A DNA stretch of 64,000 bases from Pisolithus tinctorius (Eukaryota; Basidiomycota; Agaricomycetes; Boletales; Pisolithaceae), in assembly GCA_024663395.1 (NCBI GenBank), contig JANFAH010000019.1, forward strand, positions 186,001 through 250,000, given 5' to 3'. This document shows, one piece after another, positions 1 through 12,526 of the stretch (position 1 is the stretch's first letter; each line of letters begins with the position of its first letter). Below the pieces are notes generated by a model. The model was not told the origin of the DNA. It did not search any database and saw only the letters and a list, made by a program, of their open reading frames with translations. The position numbers and the translations under genes are program-made.

Positions 1-369
1 ATGACAGGCGGCACCCTTATCTCCGTACCTTACTCTATATATTCCGTTCAACCTAGGTATCTGAAATATTTACTACTCTTGTAATACCAATTGTTAGGAG
101 AGTAGTTGCATAGCAAGACGGTAAAACCAGTCTGCAAACCCGCCCTATAGAGGCGATATGATTTTGTGGCCAATCCTAGGACAATCGCCACGATTCTCCC
201 GTTACCTACTTCAACCCATTGGGCGCGAGCGTTCTAAGGTATCGCTCTTCTGCTCTTTTAAGAGACAATAACGGCATTTCCAGCTCTTGCTCAGGGAGAA
301 AGAGAGGCGGAAGTTGGATCACGATCAATACCCGTGGAATTGAACGTTCGCCCACTCATTCTATCTCGA

Positions 370-1112
370 CCTCCGGCCAGCAGGTCAGTTGGGATGGTCG
401 CCAACGCTCTCGCGCCCCACCTTCCTTCCCAATGGTGAATTCCGCTACCTCGACATTCGTTTCGACCAGAACATAATGATCGCTCTTATCAGCCACTCTG
501 ACGACTTTTCCAGGACAACCGCCGAAGGCCAGCTTTGTGCCTCACTTCCATCAGAGGTGAGGAGTTATTTGCTTCTCTACTCAATCTGATTACCCTTGTT
601 AGTGCCTCTACATTTTACTGCTGCCGTTTAACAATATCACGCGTGGTGTGTTCTTCGTATTTTCTGGCTGGGGCGTCATAAGACAGGAGGTCAGCTTCGT
701 AGATTTCCTAACCCCAGTGATTCGGTAAGCAATCCATTGTGTCCAACTAACGATGACCCTCTCAGTCATTACTCCTTCGCAACAATAGCTTTCGATACTA
801 TTCAGCTCCAGACGGTGATTACATCAAAATCTATTCTCGGCAGTAACTGAATACACCTTCATCGAAGGTTATCCCGTGCGGATAGCCATGTCGGAAGCCC
901 TGGGGGAAGCTTCCCAGCATGATGCCGATACCTTACCTGCGTTAACGATCACAATTGGTCTCGCCGAGATGTCCGACCATGCGATCACCCCTTGCCCTTA
1001 CAATGGCCCCAGTGTGGTGCGTGCAGGTCTTATCGAAACGCATGGCGATTCCTGGCACCTCCGCCGACAGTCACGAATTCAGGTGTGCGAACGGCTTGTG
1101 TAAGGCACCAGA
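370..1112 (+). other. Possible exons of an unrecognised gene
   Basis: Two stretches read like protein and end at plausible donors: about 389-560, containing FRYLDIRFDQ and ending before GTGAGG, and about 850-1081, containing EYTFIEGYP and ending before GTGTGC. No single start or complete exon chain could be fixed and no family is recognised. The remainder of 1-1900 shows no other convincing coding sequence. This may be a decayed or fragmentary gene. Confidence 0.25.
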
Positions 1113-1919
1113 TAATCCTATGCGGCCGGTGGCAATCAAAGTTGGATAACAACCCAATGCCTTACTCGTCGAGCCTGAAAGACGGGGGGCTGGCTGGAAG
1201 TGGACCCGGGGGTTTGGCAGTTCCCCTCGCATGGTATGTAACGGTTGTATTACACACTCCTCATCGCAACATGCTCATGCTTCCATCGTTCACATAGCAT
1301 CCAATCCTTAAATCCTTAACTAGCACAATCAACGTGTCGCTACATATATAAACTGTTGCAAAGTGAAATCCATATCTCCCTCATGTCGTGTCCTTGGCTG
1401 GTGGAAACGATGTCATCATAACTAAGTCTCGCAAGCTTCCATGATGACTGTTGTGCTCAAATGTAAGTAAGTACCAGTTGTGATGTGCCAAACAGCGTTG
1501 GTTTTTGGCAAGTCACAACCCCGAGTGATCAGGCTTATTTCGTCATCGCCGTTCTGAAGCATGTGCTTTGCGAAAGGATGGCAAGATTGGTAGAAATTCG
1601 CAGCATGTTGGTACGTCCGAAACCAATAATTGCGGCAGCGTTTGTGTGTTCTGGGGGGATAGGCGCGTGGGTCGTCCTCATCTCGTAGTCGCGCCCACGT
1701 CTGATTCGTGGCTTATCGTCGACTCGGATACAAGCAAGAATCGTCATGAATCACACTAAATTATTCACCAAAGCAAGAACACTTGGTTATTATCGTCGGA
1801 TATCTTATAAATAATTTCTGCCCTACGCACACACCCCACACTACTGGTTGCTACTACCTCGACCATCTCCAGACCTGACTAAAGACTCGTTGCAACCGCC
1901 CCTACACGATTATTGGGCA

Positions 1920-2602
1920 CTAGAGTGTGCATGGGTTAAAAAAGTGCTTGAACAGCGACTCATGCAAATATTTACCATCCTCTTGCCGCTGAACGCGATT
2001 CTTTAGCCTTCCTTTGTATGTTGATCTTGTCTTCCTGGTAACCCAAGTAGGCTCCACGCCCTTAGCCACATACAAACGGTACTCTGGTAATGTTGGGTGG
2101 TGACATCCGTCCTTAATATCCGGTAGCCATTGGTCGCCGTCTCTTAACCATATCTGGACCCGATTCTCGTAGTGGTGAATGTAAAGGTCTCCATGGACTG
2201 CTTGGGAATGCACAGGAGGGCGCTCGAGGGGAGCATTGCCTGATGAGATAAAACGGCCAATGACGACATTTAGGTTGCGAATTTTGTGTTCCTGGCGCTC
2301 TGGCACCATAACGCTGTGCCTCGGAGTACTTGAGGAGAGTTTAATTAGCTTCGGACGAGCCCCACGATGACATGATCACGTACCTTTCTGCAGCGCCTTT
2401 GACATTTTGGATCATTTCTCTCTCGGAACTAGGACCTCCTGGTACTCCGGTCCTATAGGACTTGATAGTTGCAGGACGAGGGGTACCTTCATCGTCATTG
2501 GTTGCATCGTCTGGAAATAGAAATACCTGGTGATGGATGGGAATCGCCTGTCGAAGTCAAGGGATGGGCAAGGTGTATAGTAATTACTGCACGTCACTCA
2601 CA
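1920..2602 (-). CDS. Hypothetical protein, at least three exons
   Basis: Three minus-strand exons join in phase: one ending at 2602 (donor GTGAGTG; it ends CTREDLDFD), 2547-2384 (starts AIPIHHQ, has an acidic patch DDATNDDEG; donor GTACGTG) and 2313-1920 (acceptor GGCACAG, ends FKHFFNPCTL and stop). The last exon is basic and aromatic-rich, with YENRVQIWLRDGDQW. The first exon probably continues upstream to an acceptor or start near 2680, which I could not fix. No family is recognised. The phase agreement over two introns is the main argument that it is real. It ends about 1 kb from the F-box gene and is transcribed away from it. Confidence 0.5.
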
Positions 2603-3296
2603 TCAAAATCCAAGTCCTCTCTTGTACACAGGGCGTGCACGGCAAGTAAAGGTTGATGTAATGGAAACGATTGGTGGTGAATGGGTATTATCTGGGACAC
2701 AGAAATTCGGGTATTGGCTTATGCATGAGTCAAGGATACCTACGTCTCTCTCCACACATCGGTATGGTCGGTAGGTGTTCGTCTTAATGCCACGACGAGC
2801 TCGGTGAACTCCCATGAGAGTTAGGACGATTAGAGGGGAATAAGAAACAAAAAGGAAGGATTCTCAGTTCATTCATGACACTGTGAAGCCTTATAGGATC
2901 TGGATGAACAAAGCACAAATGTAACTGCCGACGAGGGTGCTTAGTCACACCAGCCAAGTGAAGCGCTCACTATCTTCAGTGTAGCCCCCGAATTCGGGTG
3001 TCGGGGAAAGACGGACTACCACCTATCATGAAGCTGAACTGACTGACAGTACTCTGGGAGTATTACGCTGGTTGGGTGAGTCTCGCCTCACACACCGTTG
3101 CCTTCTCTGACTGAAGAAATCCAGCGATAAAATGGGCAAGTCTGCCCCTTTGTCCTCCGACCATGAAAGGCATTCAGGAACTCTTCTACTTGACCTCACC
3201 TCTTGATCCATCGGTCGTTTGCTCCTCCTAATCCTAACTTTGTTCACTGTAAGTGATAAAAAGCCATTGCGACTGGAATCTCATCATTGATTAGAC

Positions 3297-5025
3297 ATGT
3301 CCACGACGACTAATTCTGTCGACGATATTCAACTGCATGAAGGGCAACTTGTGACACTTCCAGATGCGTTCCTGGAAGCGATCTTGTCGGCGAACCCGGT
3401 TGAACTGGACTATATCCGTACGTTCCTGAGGCTCGCATTGCTCCAAGTGAGCCATCAATGCAACACGTTTGCGATTGCCGCATGTCTCCCACAAGACGTT
3501 CTTCTCTTGATCTTCGAGCACGCCGTGGAATTGAAGAGTAGCACTTTCCCGAGGGTCCTGAGCCAAGTCTGTCGGAGATGGCGGGCCATCATCCTAGAGG
3601 ATCCACTGCTTTGGCGCAACGCCCTCAATTTCACAGATCCTTGCAAATGGTCCTGCGAAGTCTTAACGCGAACCAAGGAGGTACCATTGTGGATTTACGT
3701 GAATCAGCATGATTTCACTGAAGACTACGGCGAGAACATTACACTGAACGCCAGTCTTGTCACTGGCAATCACTTCTCCAGATGCGCTATCCTCGACCTT
3801 GAGGGACACAGTGGGGAAATCGAGGAGATTCTTGAGTCCATTAACACGGATGACGGTGCTCCCTTGCTTCACCTCCTGTCGATCCGCAACATTTCTTGTT
3901 CAATTCGGGAGCATCTATCAAACGTTCCTGATAGGCTACTCAAGACTTCAATGCCTCGTCTCAAATCGTTGTGCTTGGAAAGATGCGTGTTTAGCTGGGA
4001 TGCCATCCACAATGGGATAGCTTCCCAGTCTCGTTTTTTAACATCCCTCTGTATCTCGAACGTCCATGATGTCACTCTTGCCACGACGCTCTCGCAGCTA
4101 TGCCTTGTTCTCCAGTCTTTTCCCCTCTTACAACACCTTCAGCTTCAAGATGCGATCGTCGTGACAACCAGTGACCATGGGATAACCCCAGTGACACTGC
4201 ACGACCTGTCTTCCCTGCGCATTCGGACATCCATCGATGCCTGTACTGTCTTCTTGGCAGTTATACACATGCCTTCTCTCATCGATCTTGTGGTCATCGC
4301 AAATGCTGTGCCGGAATCGAGTCCTGGTTGCATCGGCGAGCTGATGGCTGGTATTCAGGTGACTGCACCTTGCTCGTCATACCGTAGTCTCGGTATTGTC
4401 CACAACCGTGGCTGCCTCGCTGTACAGCTGGGTCACGGGCGAGCGTCGAAGCCTGTCGTGGAAATGGTTTTCAGGAATTGGGCGCGTCAACTTCCAGGAG
4501 ACCACTTTTCGGAAATCGTCACAAATATGAAGGTTATTCAGTCCCTCAGGAGCATGCAGGAACTCCATGTGTCGCTTCCGTACAGTGTGGAGGGGCAGAT
4601 CGCGCCCGACGCTTGGAAACAGTTCTTCCTGTCATTTCGACAGGATTTCCGATATCCACTTAGGTGCACAACCGCCTGCATTGTTGCTGCGAACGCTGTA
4701 CCAGGATGCACACACTGCGCGTCTGGAGTGCAGTGGTGGGTCCCTCCTACTTTTGCCCTCTCTGGTGCAGATTTCGTCAACGCCGATCTGTGGATTTCGT
4801 GTTTTTGTTAATATGATAGCAGAGCTGCGTGCATCCATGGTGGACTCACCAGCTACCAGGGCTCTGCTACAGCAATGTGCCAACGACAGATATTCAGATC
4901 TGGATGCCGTGCGTCATCAAATTATAGCATGGGCAAGCAGCGCGGGAGATGCTGACATTCCTGAGTGGGTCACAATGGTTGAAAGTCTCGAAGATGAAAG
5001 TAGTATTGGCGATGTTGAAAACTAG
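3297..5025 (+). CDS. F-box-like domain protein with one internal frameshift
   Basis: The N-terminal third carries an F-box-like segment (about residues 65-105: LPQDVLLLIFEHA, then CRRWRAIILEDPLLW), the arrangement seen in the large agaricomycete F-box-like family. These proteins normally recruit substrates to SCF ubiquitin ligases. Leucine-rich, LRR-like sequence follows. The first frame runs to 4811, but near 4625-4650 the family-like sequence (RISDIHLGAQ, LLLLPSLVQI, MIAELRASM) continues in the next frame and ends at 5025. One surplus base explains this; no GT-AG intron of normal length fits. It is therefore either a young pseudogene or an intact gene with a sequence error. The start at 3297 is the first Met of the open frame. 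Confidence 0.75.
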
Positions 5026-5423
5026 TTTTTGCACTATCCTATGCCATGTGTGATTACGAACAAATATGTTTGCTGGTACTTGGGCTACTCCCATCTATGT
5101 ACATTTCTTCTGTAGGCGCGCTCACTTGTCATTCTAATACTTACCTGAACACCAATATCGATCTCGGATACATAGTATACATATCACTCAATGACAAAAA
5201 AAGAATGCCAAAAAGCAGTGTCTTGCAATCAGCGACAATCGTAGAACGAAGTCATTGCAAGAAACAAAATACAAGCTTCAAAGGTGTATTATAATATCCT
5301 GAGTAGCCAGAGGTTGCTGTTCTTGGTCCTGCAGCATCCGATATATGTATTCTACGATGTTCAAAGCCATTCGACGGACTGCAGCGCCTACCCCCAATTT
5401 CAAATTTCTGATTTGCAGTTGCT

Positions 5424-7093
5424 TCATGATGTCGAGGAGTGAGAGTAGCGGTTCATAAGATGCGATGGAGGTCCCTGGCTGGACGAAAGGGTCAATACCA
5501 ACGTTCCGTGTTTAATTCTAGTTCCACTCACCGAGGACAGAAAGTAATGGAAAAGTATCGACATGGTGGCAACCACGAAAACAGGGAAAAGCGGTACTTG
5601 CTTAATGACCATTGATCGTATTAGACACTTCAGCAGTGACGTTTTGAGACCACAGGTACAGTCCGGCAGTCCGACATACAGTGGTGATGATATCTTGACA
5701 ACGTGCTCTTCAGCATAGTCACCAAATTGAAATAAAAGCCATACTGCTTTCATTCTTGGCTTCGCCATGTTTTAATGTACGTATCTTGCATCATGCGGGA
5801 AGTGGCCGTCACAACCAAAGTACAAGTTGGATACTCGAACACCTTATTGAACGTGCAGATCAGATAAGTCACTGGAAAATCTACCTTGGACGTACTGCAA
5901 CAGACTGTACCATGTCTCCTGAGGAATTCCCAGGGAACCATTGAGATAAACTCGTATAGGATTTGGGGATACTCACCATTGTGCTCCAGAACTTGCAAAC
6001 AATTTCCAGATGGAATTCTCCAGATGTGCACACTGCCATCCGGAGCTCCGCTCACTACGCCTCCAGACAAACAAGCCACTTGCAATGGAACGTTTCTATT
6101 CAGGGCTGCAGGACGAGTCTTCAAACGCAATACCGGATGGGATCGACCGAGTTCATAGATATCGACACCTGTTCCCAAGTTTGATACGAGTACGAGTTTC
6201 TGGTCTGGTGACAGTGCAGCGTGACCTCTGAAGATATAAAGATAAGAAATCGAACGTCGAGCAATAGGATCCCTACAGATGTCGATGGCTGTGGATTGGT
6301 TGGATTCGCCAAAGTTCTTTTTGTGAGACCACGTCCCAGCACCTGTATATGTTAGTGCGATACATTGGCCGAGGAAAACACAAAGCCTGCTAAACACGTA
6401 CACTACTCCATGGTTGAGATAGGCAACGACGAGCTCACTCCCCTTTTCCCTAAACATGATTGCTCGACCTCGCACCCTTTTGTCGGCCTCCTCCATCGTA
6501 TTCACTAATTCTGACGGCGGGGGGAAAATCTTAATCGTGACATAGTTCCCTAACAATTGCTGCCTGTAAGCAATCAAAGCAATTAAGTAGGGAAAGGCGG
6601 CAAGTACTAGGGGTAATTTCTTTCGCAATGTGAATTTCGGATCCAACTGCGATCGCAATGTCACCGCTGTACTCGTCAACGGAGAGGGCGAAGATAGGTG
6701 ATTTAATGCCAGTGAGAACAGAACTAGATGGGTCTTGGATCTATCATTCTTGTGAGTCGGCGTTGACAGCGTATACAAATAACGTACCTTGAAATCATCA
6801 ACGATGGCCAGTGTGCCATCATTACAACCCACAAAGAGGCGAGCCAAGTGTCGCGGATCCCATGCAAGGCTGAGGATTCCACCTTGGAAGACAGTGCGGT
6901 ATTTCAATGATCCGACAAGTGGCTCATATATAATAACGCTGCCATCATCACTTCCACTAGCAAGTTCATTCCCAGTTGGAGAGAACGCAAGCGCAGTTAT
7001 GGTATCTGTGTGGTCCTCCAGTGTGAGTGCCGGAACAAATGGTGCAACGGGTTTCATCTTTGAGAATGCGAGTAGACGGCCAGCATAAATCAC
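5424..7093 (-). CDS. WD40-repeat protein, probably tail-anchored
   Basis: The N-terminus has clear WD40 repeats: HTDTITALAFSPTGN, LASGSDDGSVIIY, GGILSLAWDPRH, then later SGAPDGSVHIWRIPSG. Several introns lie within the open span, for example donor GTACGT near 6788 with acceptor CTAG, after which SPIFALSVDEYSGD is restored in another frame, and one ending GCTTACAG near 6560. The 3' part is less certain. A hydrophobic segment (VPLFPVFVVATMSILF, about 5540-5590) may be a C-terminal membrane anchor reached through a last intron; otherwise coding stops at 5750. The start could be at 7093 or at MKPVAP about 12 codons later. It is divergent from a second WD40 gene. Confidence 0.7.
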
Positions 7094-7417
7094 GTTGTAT
7101 GCAAAACTAATTGAATATTGAATATTTCCAGGGACCTGAAAAAGGAAAATTCGGCGATTTCTCTCTAATTATAATAAAATGCTTCACATACCACGAAAAT
7201 CATGTAAGGTTTTCGCAACTGTGAAATCGTGCGAATGACAACCTTTATCGACCTTTCGGCACCACTACCACGCGTCTGCATTTAGGCTCTCCAGACGGTC
7301 GTTCTCCGCTAGCAAACCTGGGCAGTGAGTTCCACGAAAAATGTTGTCATTGAAATCACCTAATAATCGAATTGTAGAGCGTCCACGATTTCTTGACAAA
7401 GGTCCTTGACCGCAACT
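7094..7417. promoter_or_regulatory. Shared upstream region of two divergent WD40 genes
   Basis: These 324 bp separate the starts of the two head-to-head WD40 genes and hold no coding sequence of their own. A bidirectional promoter is inferred from position only; no consensus element was identified. Confidence 0.4.
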
Positions 7418-8997
7418 ATGGTAGAATATGGTCTACAGTGGACGTCTACAGGACACAAGGGTCCAATCAACTGCCTGTCCTTTACAGAAGATGGAAGTTA
7501 CCTGGCTAGTGGAAGTAAGTACTGTCATAACTGAAAAGCAGTGACATTCACTCCAATGTGTGGTGTAGGTGATGATGGCCATGTCCTTGTTTGGGCACTA
7601 CATGACGGCAGTCTCCTCCGGCGCCTGAAGCCAAAGCAGGGTCCTGTTGTGGCTATCAAGTGGTTTGCAGGGGGCCCTCCCCATGCTGAACCTACCACCG
7701 AAGTGTGCTACCTCCTTTCTGCTGGCGCGAACGGTACAGTGGTTGTATGGCGTTTCAATATGACATTGGTAAAGTCTCATATACTTTGATTGTTAATTAT
7801 GTTATTTTTATTTCAGTTAGGCATTGTTCGAGTGGGCGCACATGGAAACTGTTTTTGACTCTGCAATTGAGTGCGTTACGCTTGATGAAACACATAGCGT
7901 ATTGGCGGTTGCAACGCTTGGGAGGATTGCAACGTACCAATTATCGAAGGCAAACTGTCGTAAGTTACTTCCGTGGTGCCCGTAATTAAATTTTCCTGAC
8001 AATATCTCAGTGACGATGCGCCTGCTCCAAGTGTACCCTCCGCTGTCTCAATCCCGACTGCTTGGTCTGCCGATTTCGGCTCACTTTTTGAATCGAGGGC
8101 ATACTTTAATGATCGCCTTCTTGGACTCTCGTGAGATGTAGTTTACCTCACCTCACCTTACCCATCACTCGCTTAATGACGTTACAGTATTGCCTGGAAT
8201 GTTGCGCCGTGGAACCAGCTTTGGCATCAAAAAATTAGAACACGCATGTATGTTGTTTGCTGTTTCACCATCATGTTTCATGCCTTTTAAACTCCATTAC
8301 TGTTCAGAGGGAGCATGGCGTACCATGATGCCACCAAGACGCTGCTTGTTTGGAATCTTGTTGACGGATTTGATGCCTACCGACTAGTGGACAAGCCGAA
8401 CAATTGTCTGTTGCATTTCCGCCATTTCCGGGTGAAAATCAGGCGAAATCGTATATGTCACATACAGTTTGATCTAGATGGAAAGACTGCCATCACAGGC
8501 AGTGACAATGGTCGAGTGGTAATCTGGGATATTTCTACTGGGCAACAGGTACAGGTACTCCATCACAGCGAGGGTACGTATACTAACCATGCCCCCAAGC
8601 CATTGAACTGACCCTGTTGACTACAGATCTTCATGTGGTACAAGTTGTCAACGTAGGTCAGGTATACTAATAGTCCACTGATTAGACTGATGGCTTTTAA
8701 GTATCATGCACTGCAGTTCACGAAGCATTACATCGCCAGTGGCTCCTCGGACGCTAGTGAAGAGCAGCCGCTCCTACGGTTATGGTCCACTGAGGTCAGC
8801 GTAAGTGCTTAACCATATTACTGTGACGAAGCAAGTTTTCATTGCCTTGAGACCTAGTCGACCCAACCTGACTATGCCAAACAAGATTCACGAACGTACA
8901 ATGTGCCGGCCCCGCTCGCCTCCTGGTACCTCATCATCACCCTACTCGTGTTTGCAGTATTCATAGGGCCTTATCTCATTTCAGATGTACAGTAGAC
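7418..8997 (+). CDS. WD40-repeat protein with C-terminal membrane segment
   Basis: The start at 7418 gives MVEYGLQWTSTGHKGP. Exon 1 (7418-7514) splices in phase to 7569, giving ASGSDDGHVLVWALHDG. Further repeats include SAGANGTVVVWRF, then FEWAHMETVFDSA, TYQLSKANC, and TGSDNGRVVIWDIS near 8495-8545. Several short introns (GTAAGT, GTAAAG and similar donors) break the frame. The final exon ends ASWYLIITLLVFAVFIGPYL and a stop at 8995-8997, a single hydrophobic helix at the extreme C-terminus as in tail-anchored proteins. WD40 proteins of this size usually act as interaction scaffolds. Membrane anchoring is inferred from the helix, and the partner is unknown. Its neighbour is a divergent WD40 gene with a similar plan. 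Confidence 0.75.
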
Positions 8998-9234
8998 CAT
9001 CAACTTATTTTCAGTGATGGGCTCTAAAATACATTGGTGGTAGTAGATGTCTTCGTAACCATTACCTCTCGCCGTCTTGTAAAGTAGTGTGCGAGAGCCG
9101 ATCCATCCGCAATATATGTGCAACTTGACCAGTGACCTTACCTGTGGCTTCGGTGTCGGTTCCACTCAGGTTGTCTGTCGCTCGTCTATGACGCTTTCAC
9201 TGTGTAGATCACAAGTTACAGAATAGATGCACGG

Positions 9235-9295
9235 TTGCAAAGGAAACATCTACGAACGAATGGACTGCGTAATTGCAAAGGAAACATCTACGAAC
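9235..9295. repeat. Direct repeat of 23 bp
   Basis: TTGCAAAGGAAACATCTACG and the three following bases occur at 9235-9257 and again at 9273-9295, just downstream of the RING gene stop. The 8998-9329 interval otherwise shows nothing. Confidence 0.8.
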
Positions 9296-9329
9296 TAAGC
9301 TGTACTGCTATCCGTAAACAAAATAAAAC

Positions 9330-10222
9330 CTAATCGCCTATTTTGTAGAATGCACCTGCCCAAAGGTCTTCGTCAGCAGGGAGAGGGGGGATCTCAGGAA
9401 AACTCTGAGGAACAAGAGCACCGATTGCCCCGATCAGGTCCGAAGCAAGGAAGACCTTGACAGGTTTGTTGCGAACGGCCCTGCGACAAAGTGGGCAGGA
9501 ATAACAGGGCCTATAAATGTGTCCTTCCTCGACTAGTTGTTTGATCTTGTCGGCAGTGAACGGAGCTGATTTTAGGTGAGTGGGAATCGAAGGTCGCCAG
9601 TGAATTTGCTTCTCCAGCAGGGCGTGGAACCACGTCATCAAGCACCAGTAACAAAAAGAGTGTCCGCATTCGACTATACTACAGGTAGAGGTCAACACGG
9701 AGTCGGTAAGGCATGCTGATGGACTCACGTGAAGGGTTGTTCCATGCAATGTTGGCAGACGACACATTTGATTATACTGGCCTGGGACGTTGCCAACTGA
9801 ACATACGATGAGTGCCTAATGTAATAAAAGACACTGAACGTACTTCACTGACGTTGCCCTGGAGATTGGCATGTCTATCTTCAGCAAGTGCTTGAGCTTT
9901 CTCGGCATGTCGTACTCGTTGTTTCAATTGCTTGAATTCCTGATGATACAACTCGTCAGGTGGATGTTCTGGTATCCAATAAATGACTCACAGTGCGCCG
10001 TTGCTTCATATCTTTCTCCAAGACATCCATGACCTTCATGATTTTAGCTAGTAATTCTTCTGTCGTCGTCGAAGAAGTGCGACGCGAAGGAAGCGAGTCG
10101 GCAGGATTACGACCCACTGGGGACTGAGTGAGCGCGCGTGGAGAGCGTCTCAGAAGGGTCTGGCAGCGAGAAGGGCCCATCAGAGAAGAGTGGTTGTGAT
10201 AGACGAAAAGAATTCCAAACAA
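9330..10222 (-). CDS. RING-finger protein, probable E3 ubiquitin ligase
   Basis: Spliced minus-strand exons build a RING finger: KCVVCQHCMEQPF, joined across a GTGAGT...CTGTAG intron to TIVECGHSFCYWCLMTWF, then CPLCRRAVRNKPV near the C-terminus, which ends at 9330. The Cys/His spacing fits a RING in which a long insert precedes the last Cys pair, as in a common agaricomycete RING family. Upstream exons encode a charged helical stretch (EELLAKIMKVMDVLEKDM and EFKQLKQRVRHAEKAQ) that could form a coiled coil. Predicted role: E2 binding and substrate ubiquitination. The first exon is uncertain; coding may begin as far as about 10322. Confidence 0.75.
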
Positions 10223-10641
10223 ATCTGGTTACTGAACCTAGCGAAGTTGGTCGAATACTTATGCTTCTGGGCGACAAAGGCTTACCCATGATCCCGTCGT
10301 CATTAACATCCCACTTGCACACAAAGAAAAGATTGGAGGTAGCGGCTCTGAGCAGAGCGAGCGTGCTATGATGACAAACTTAACCCTGAACCGTCAATTC
10401 CGTCGTAGTGCCGCTTTCTACGATTGTCGTAGAAATCGGCCGATCAGCTAGGCGTCGGGGAAAAAGCGTTAACTGAAAGGCATCAGGATAAGATATCGTC
10501 ACGTTTCATTTCCCCTTTGTCCTCTAGATCTACCTAGATCTTGCTACTCTCGTAATGACGTCCAGCACCTCACTGTACCTGGCTGATCACTCGAAATACA
10601 TATTGTTACTTCTGAGATGGCACTCACCATATATCACCATA

Positions 10642-11255
10642 TCAGTCGTTATCAGTCGCCCTGTTTCTCGTCCTCGCCTTAGCTTTGTCAGTACCAACTT
10701 TGTTTTTGAGGTACATCTTGGCAAAATCTCTTGCTGGCCACGAGTCTTGATAGCGATTAAGGATGGGAAATTGCTCCCGAGCCTAAAATATCATGGAAGA
10801 AAGAAAGCACGTAATTCGCCGTGCATTTCACTCACGACCTCAAAGAAGGCTGTGAGTGATTCCGGTCTTTGAACATGGTACGGATGATTCATATCCAGAT
10901 ACTTCTCACACACGAGATGCAGCCCTTTCTAGGGGACGAAAGTTAGATTTGCAGAGATGTGGTAGGATCTCTTTCACGTGCCTGGACGGAGTCATAAGTG
11001 TCATTCCCCCACTGCCAGCACTTCCCGCAATGCATACCCGCCGCTGTTCGGCCTTGAGAGTGAGCCGTGTGGGGGGGGAATAAGATCCCGGTTGCACTCC
11101 GTTTTCTCCACTGACGCTGGGCTCTGAATCGTGTCCTCAGACTCGAAGTCGAATATCTTGCGAGCAGTGATCTCGGAGTGGCTTGGACTGGGGCTACGCT
11201 CTTTCCCGAAAGTTTTCCTGAGGGTGATCGGCGGGTAGTATGGTTGGTAGTCCAT
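10642..11255 (-). CDS. Small hypothetical protein, conserved-looking C-terminus
   Basis: From Met at 11255 (MDYQPYYPPITLRK) a Ser/Pro-rich N-terminus leads to later exons reading LVCEKYLDMNHPYHVQ, then, after a GTGAGT...TTTTAG intron in phase, AREQFPILNRYQDSWP and a basic tail ending at 10642. The exon 1/exon 2 junction is not resolved. The family is not recognised. The good splice phase between the last two exons supports a real gene. It starts head-to-head with the hypothetical gene at 11515, so 11256-11514 may drive both. Confidence 0.5.
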
Positions 11256-11510
11256 GACAGAACAAAGGTCGGAAAATTTTCCGAATTGTCACCTTTATGT
11301 CCATATCACCCCAAAGTGGTCCTATCACCAGCACGTGGGGCGTGAAGCGCAAATGGTAGTTGGACAGAACGCCCTAGGATGCCATGCACCACGTCCTTTG
11401 TCCCTCGACTGGCGGAGAAATGTGGTGCATCTCGCATATTAAAGGCCCATCTACAGCGGTTTCGCTCCCAACAATTTACTGCGACACGCCTCGCTCTAAC
11501 TCACTCTATC
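11250..11510 (+). repeat. Left member of an imperfect inverted pair around the Tnp2 gene
   Basis: Starting at CATGACAGAACAAAGGTCGG, this segment resembles the reverse complement of 17200-17444. Shared blocks include TTTATGTC, CAGCACGTGGGGC, and ATATTAAA before a pyrimidine-rich leader. Divergence is clearly higher than for recent transposon ends. It may be a duplicated promoter/leader or an old terminal repeat. Confidence 0.6.
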
Positions 11511-11514
11511 TCAA

Positions 11515-11863
11515 ATGGACTCCGACTCTGCTCCTACCGCTAGTCTCGTTTTGAACTTAAGTGGGTGAGTGTATAAGAAAGTTCAACTTATGAAACGCGT
11601 CTCATTCGAGCATACTCAGCGTAAATATTCTCTATGCAACCGAGCACGCGTTTATCACCGTGTTGTGGGCCTCTACCGCTGTTCCCATCTCCCTGCCAGC
11701 CCCCGCATCCATTGTCGTCTTAGCTCCGCAGTACATGGGGGATTATCGTAGGAATCTAAATTCTATCCGACGGCGCTCATTACTTATGGCTCCCGATAGC
11801 ATGGTTTCTAATCAAGTCACCTTTCGTCAACCTTGGCCGTTCTCTGTGCCCAAACCAAGTTGA
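11515..11863 (+). CDS. Small hypothetical protein, two exons
   Basis: Met at 11515 (MDSDSAPTASLVLNL), exon 11515-11564, a GTGAGT...ACTCAG intron, and exon 11620-11863 join in phase to give about 97 residues, including a hydrophobic stretch FITVLWASTAVPISLP. An ATATTAAA box lies about 75 bp upstream. No homology is recognised, and exons may continue (SNTVTFSVEI near 11955). Nothing else is evident in 11870-12520. Confidence 0.35.
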
Positions 11864-12526
11864 GCGTGCACAAGGTGCTCTTCCCCTTGGATGGGACGAC
11901 AATGTACGTTTATTGTACCTGCTATTAGGTCAAATTGACTGAGACACTTTAGAGCAACACCGTGACGTTTTCTGTCGAAATATCAAACATTCCGAATTTC
12001 CTTTGCCAACTCAGCGATGTTTTGGTGCTTCAAGTACACTGTGAACTGCCACAAGTACCGTGTTCGCCCCTGCAAATATGCCTTCGATGAAGCAACATTG
12101 CTTGATGCCTTCTTGCAGTGCAGGGTCCCCGGGCAGGTGCCGGCTGGGATGCCATGCCCTAGGTATGTGTTCGTTTGTTCACTACTGTTGCATTGGCGTT
12201 TCACCAACCATATCACCAGTCCAACCACAGAAGTAATGAACCACACGGAGAATCTGGTTGTAGAGTAATGGACGCATCATGTCGTCATCAGCCCTGTCGC
12301 TTCGTTTTGCTTTGTACTAATTCTTGGTCTTCGTGACATTACATCCCTCTGTAGTTTTTGTAATTTCGCAGTTGGTTGTGATTTGGAAACCGATAATACA
12401 TAATTGACATGATCACAGCGGATGAGTCCGACCTGTGCATACTGAACTGTCAACGACTTCATAAGCTAACTTGTAAGTTGCAAAGCGAGATCTTTATATA
12501 CATAAGCTGCAACTCCACCCAGCTTA

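Noticed and set aside
4570..4640. A short intron to explain the F-box frame change
   Set aside because: The candidate GT...ATTTCGACAG interval would remove family-like coding sequence (PDAWKQFFLSF), so a one-base shift is the simpler reading.
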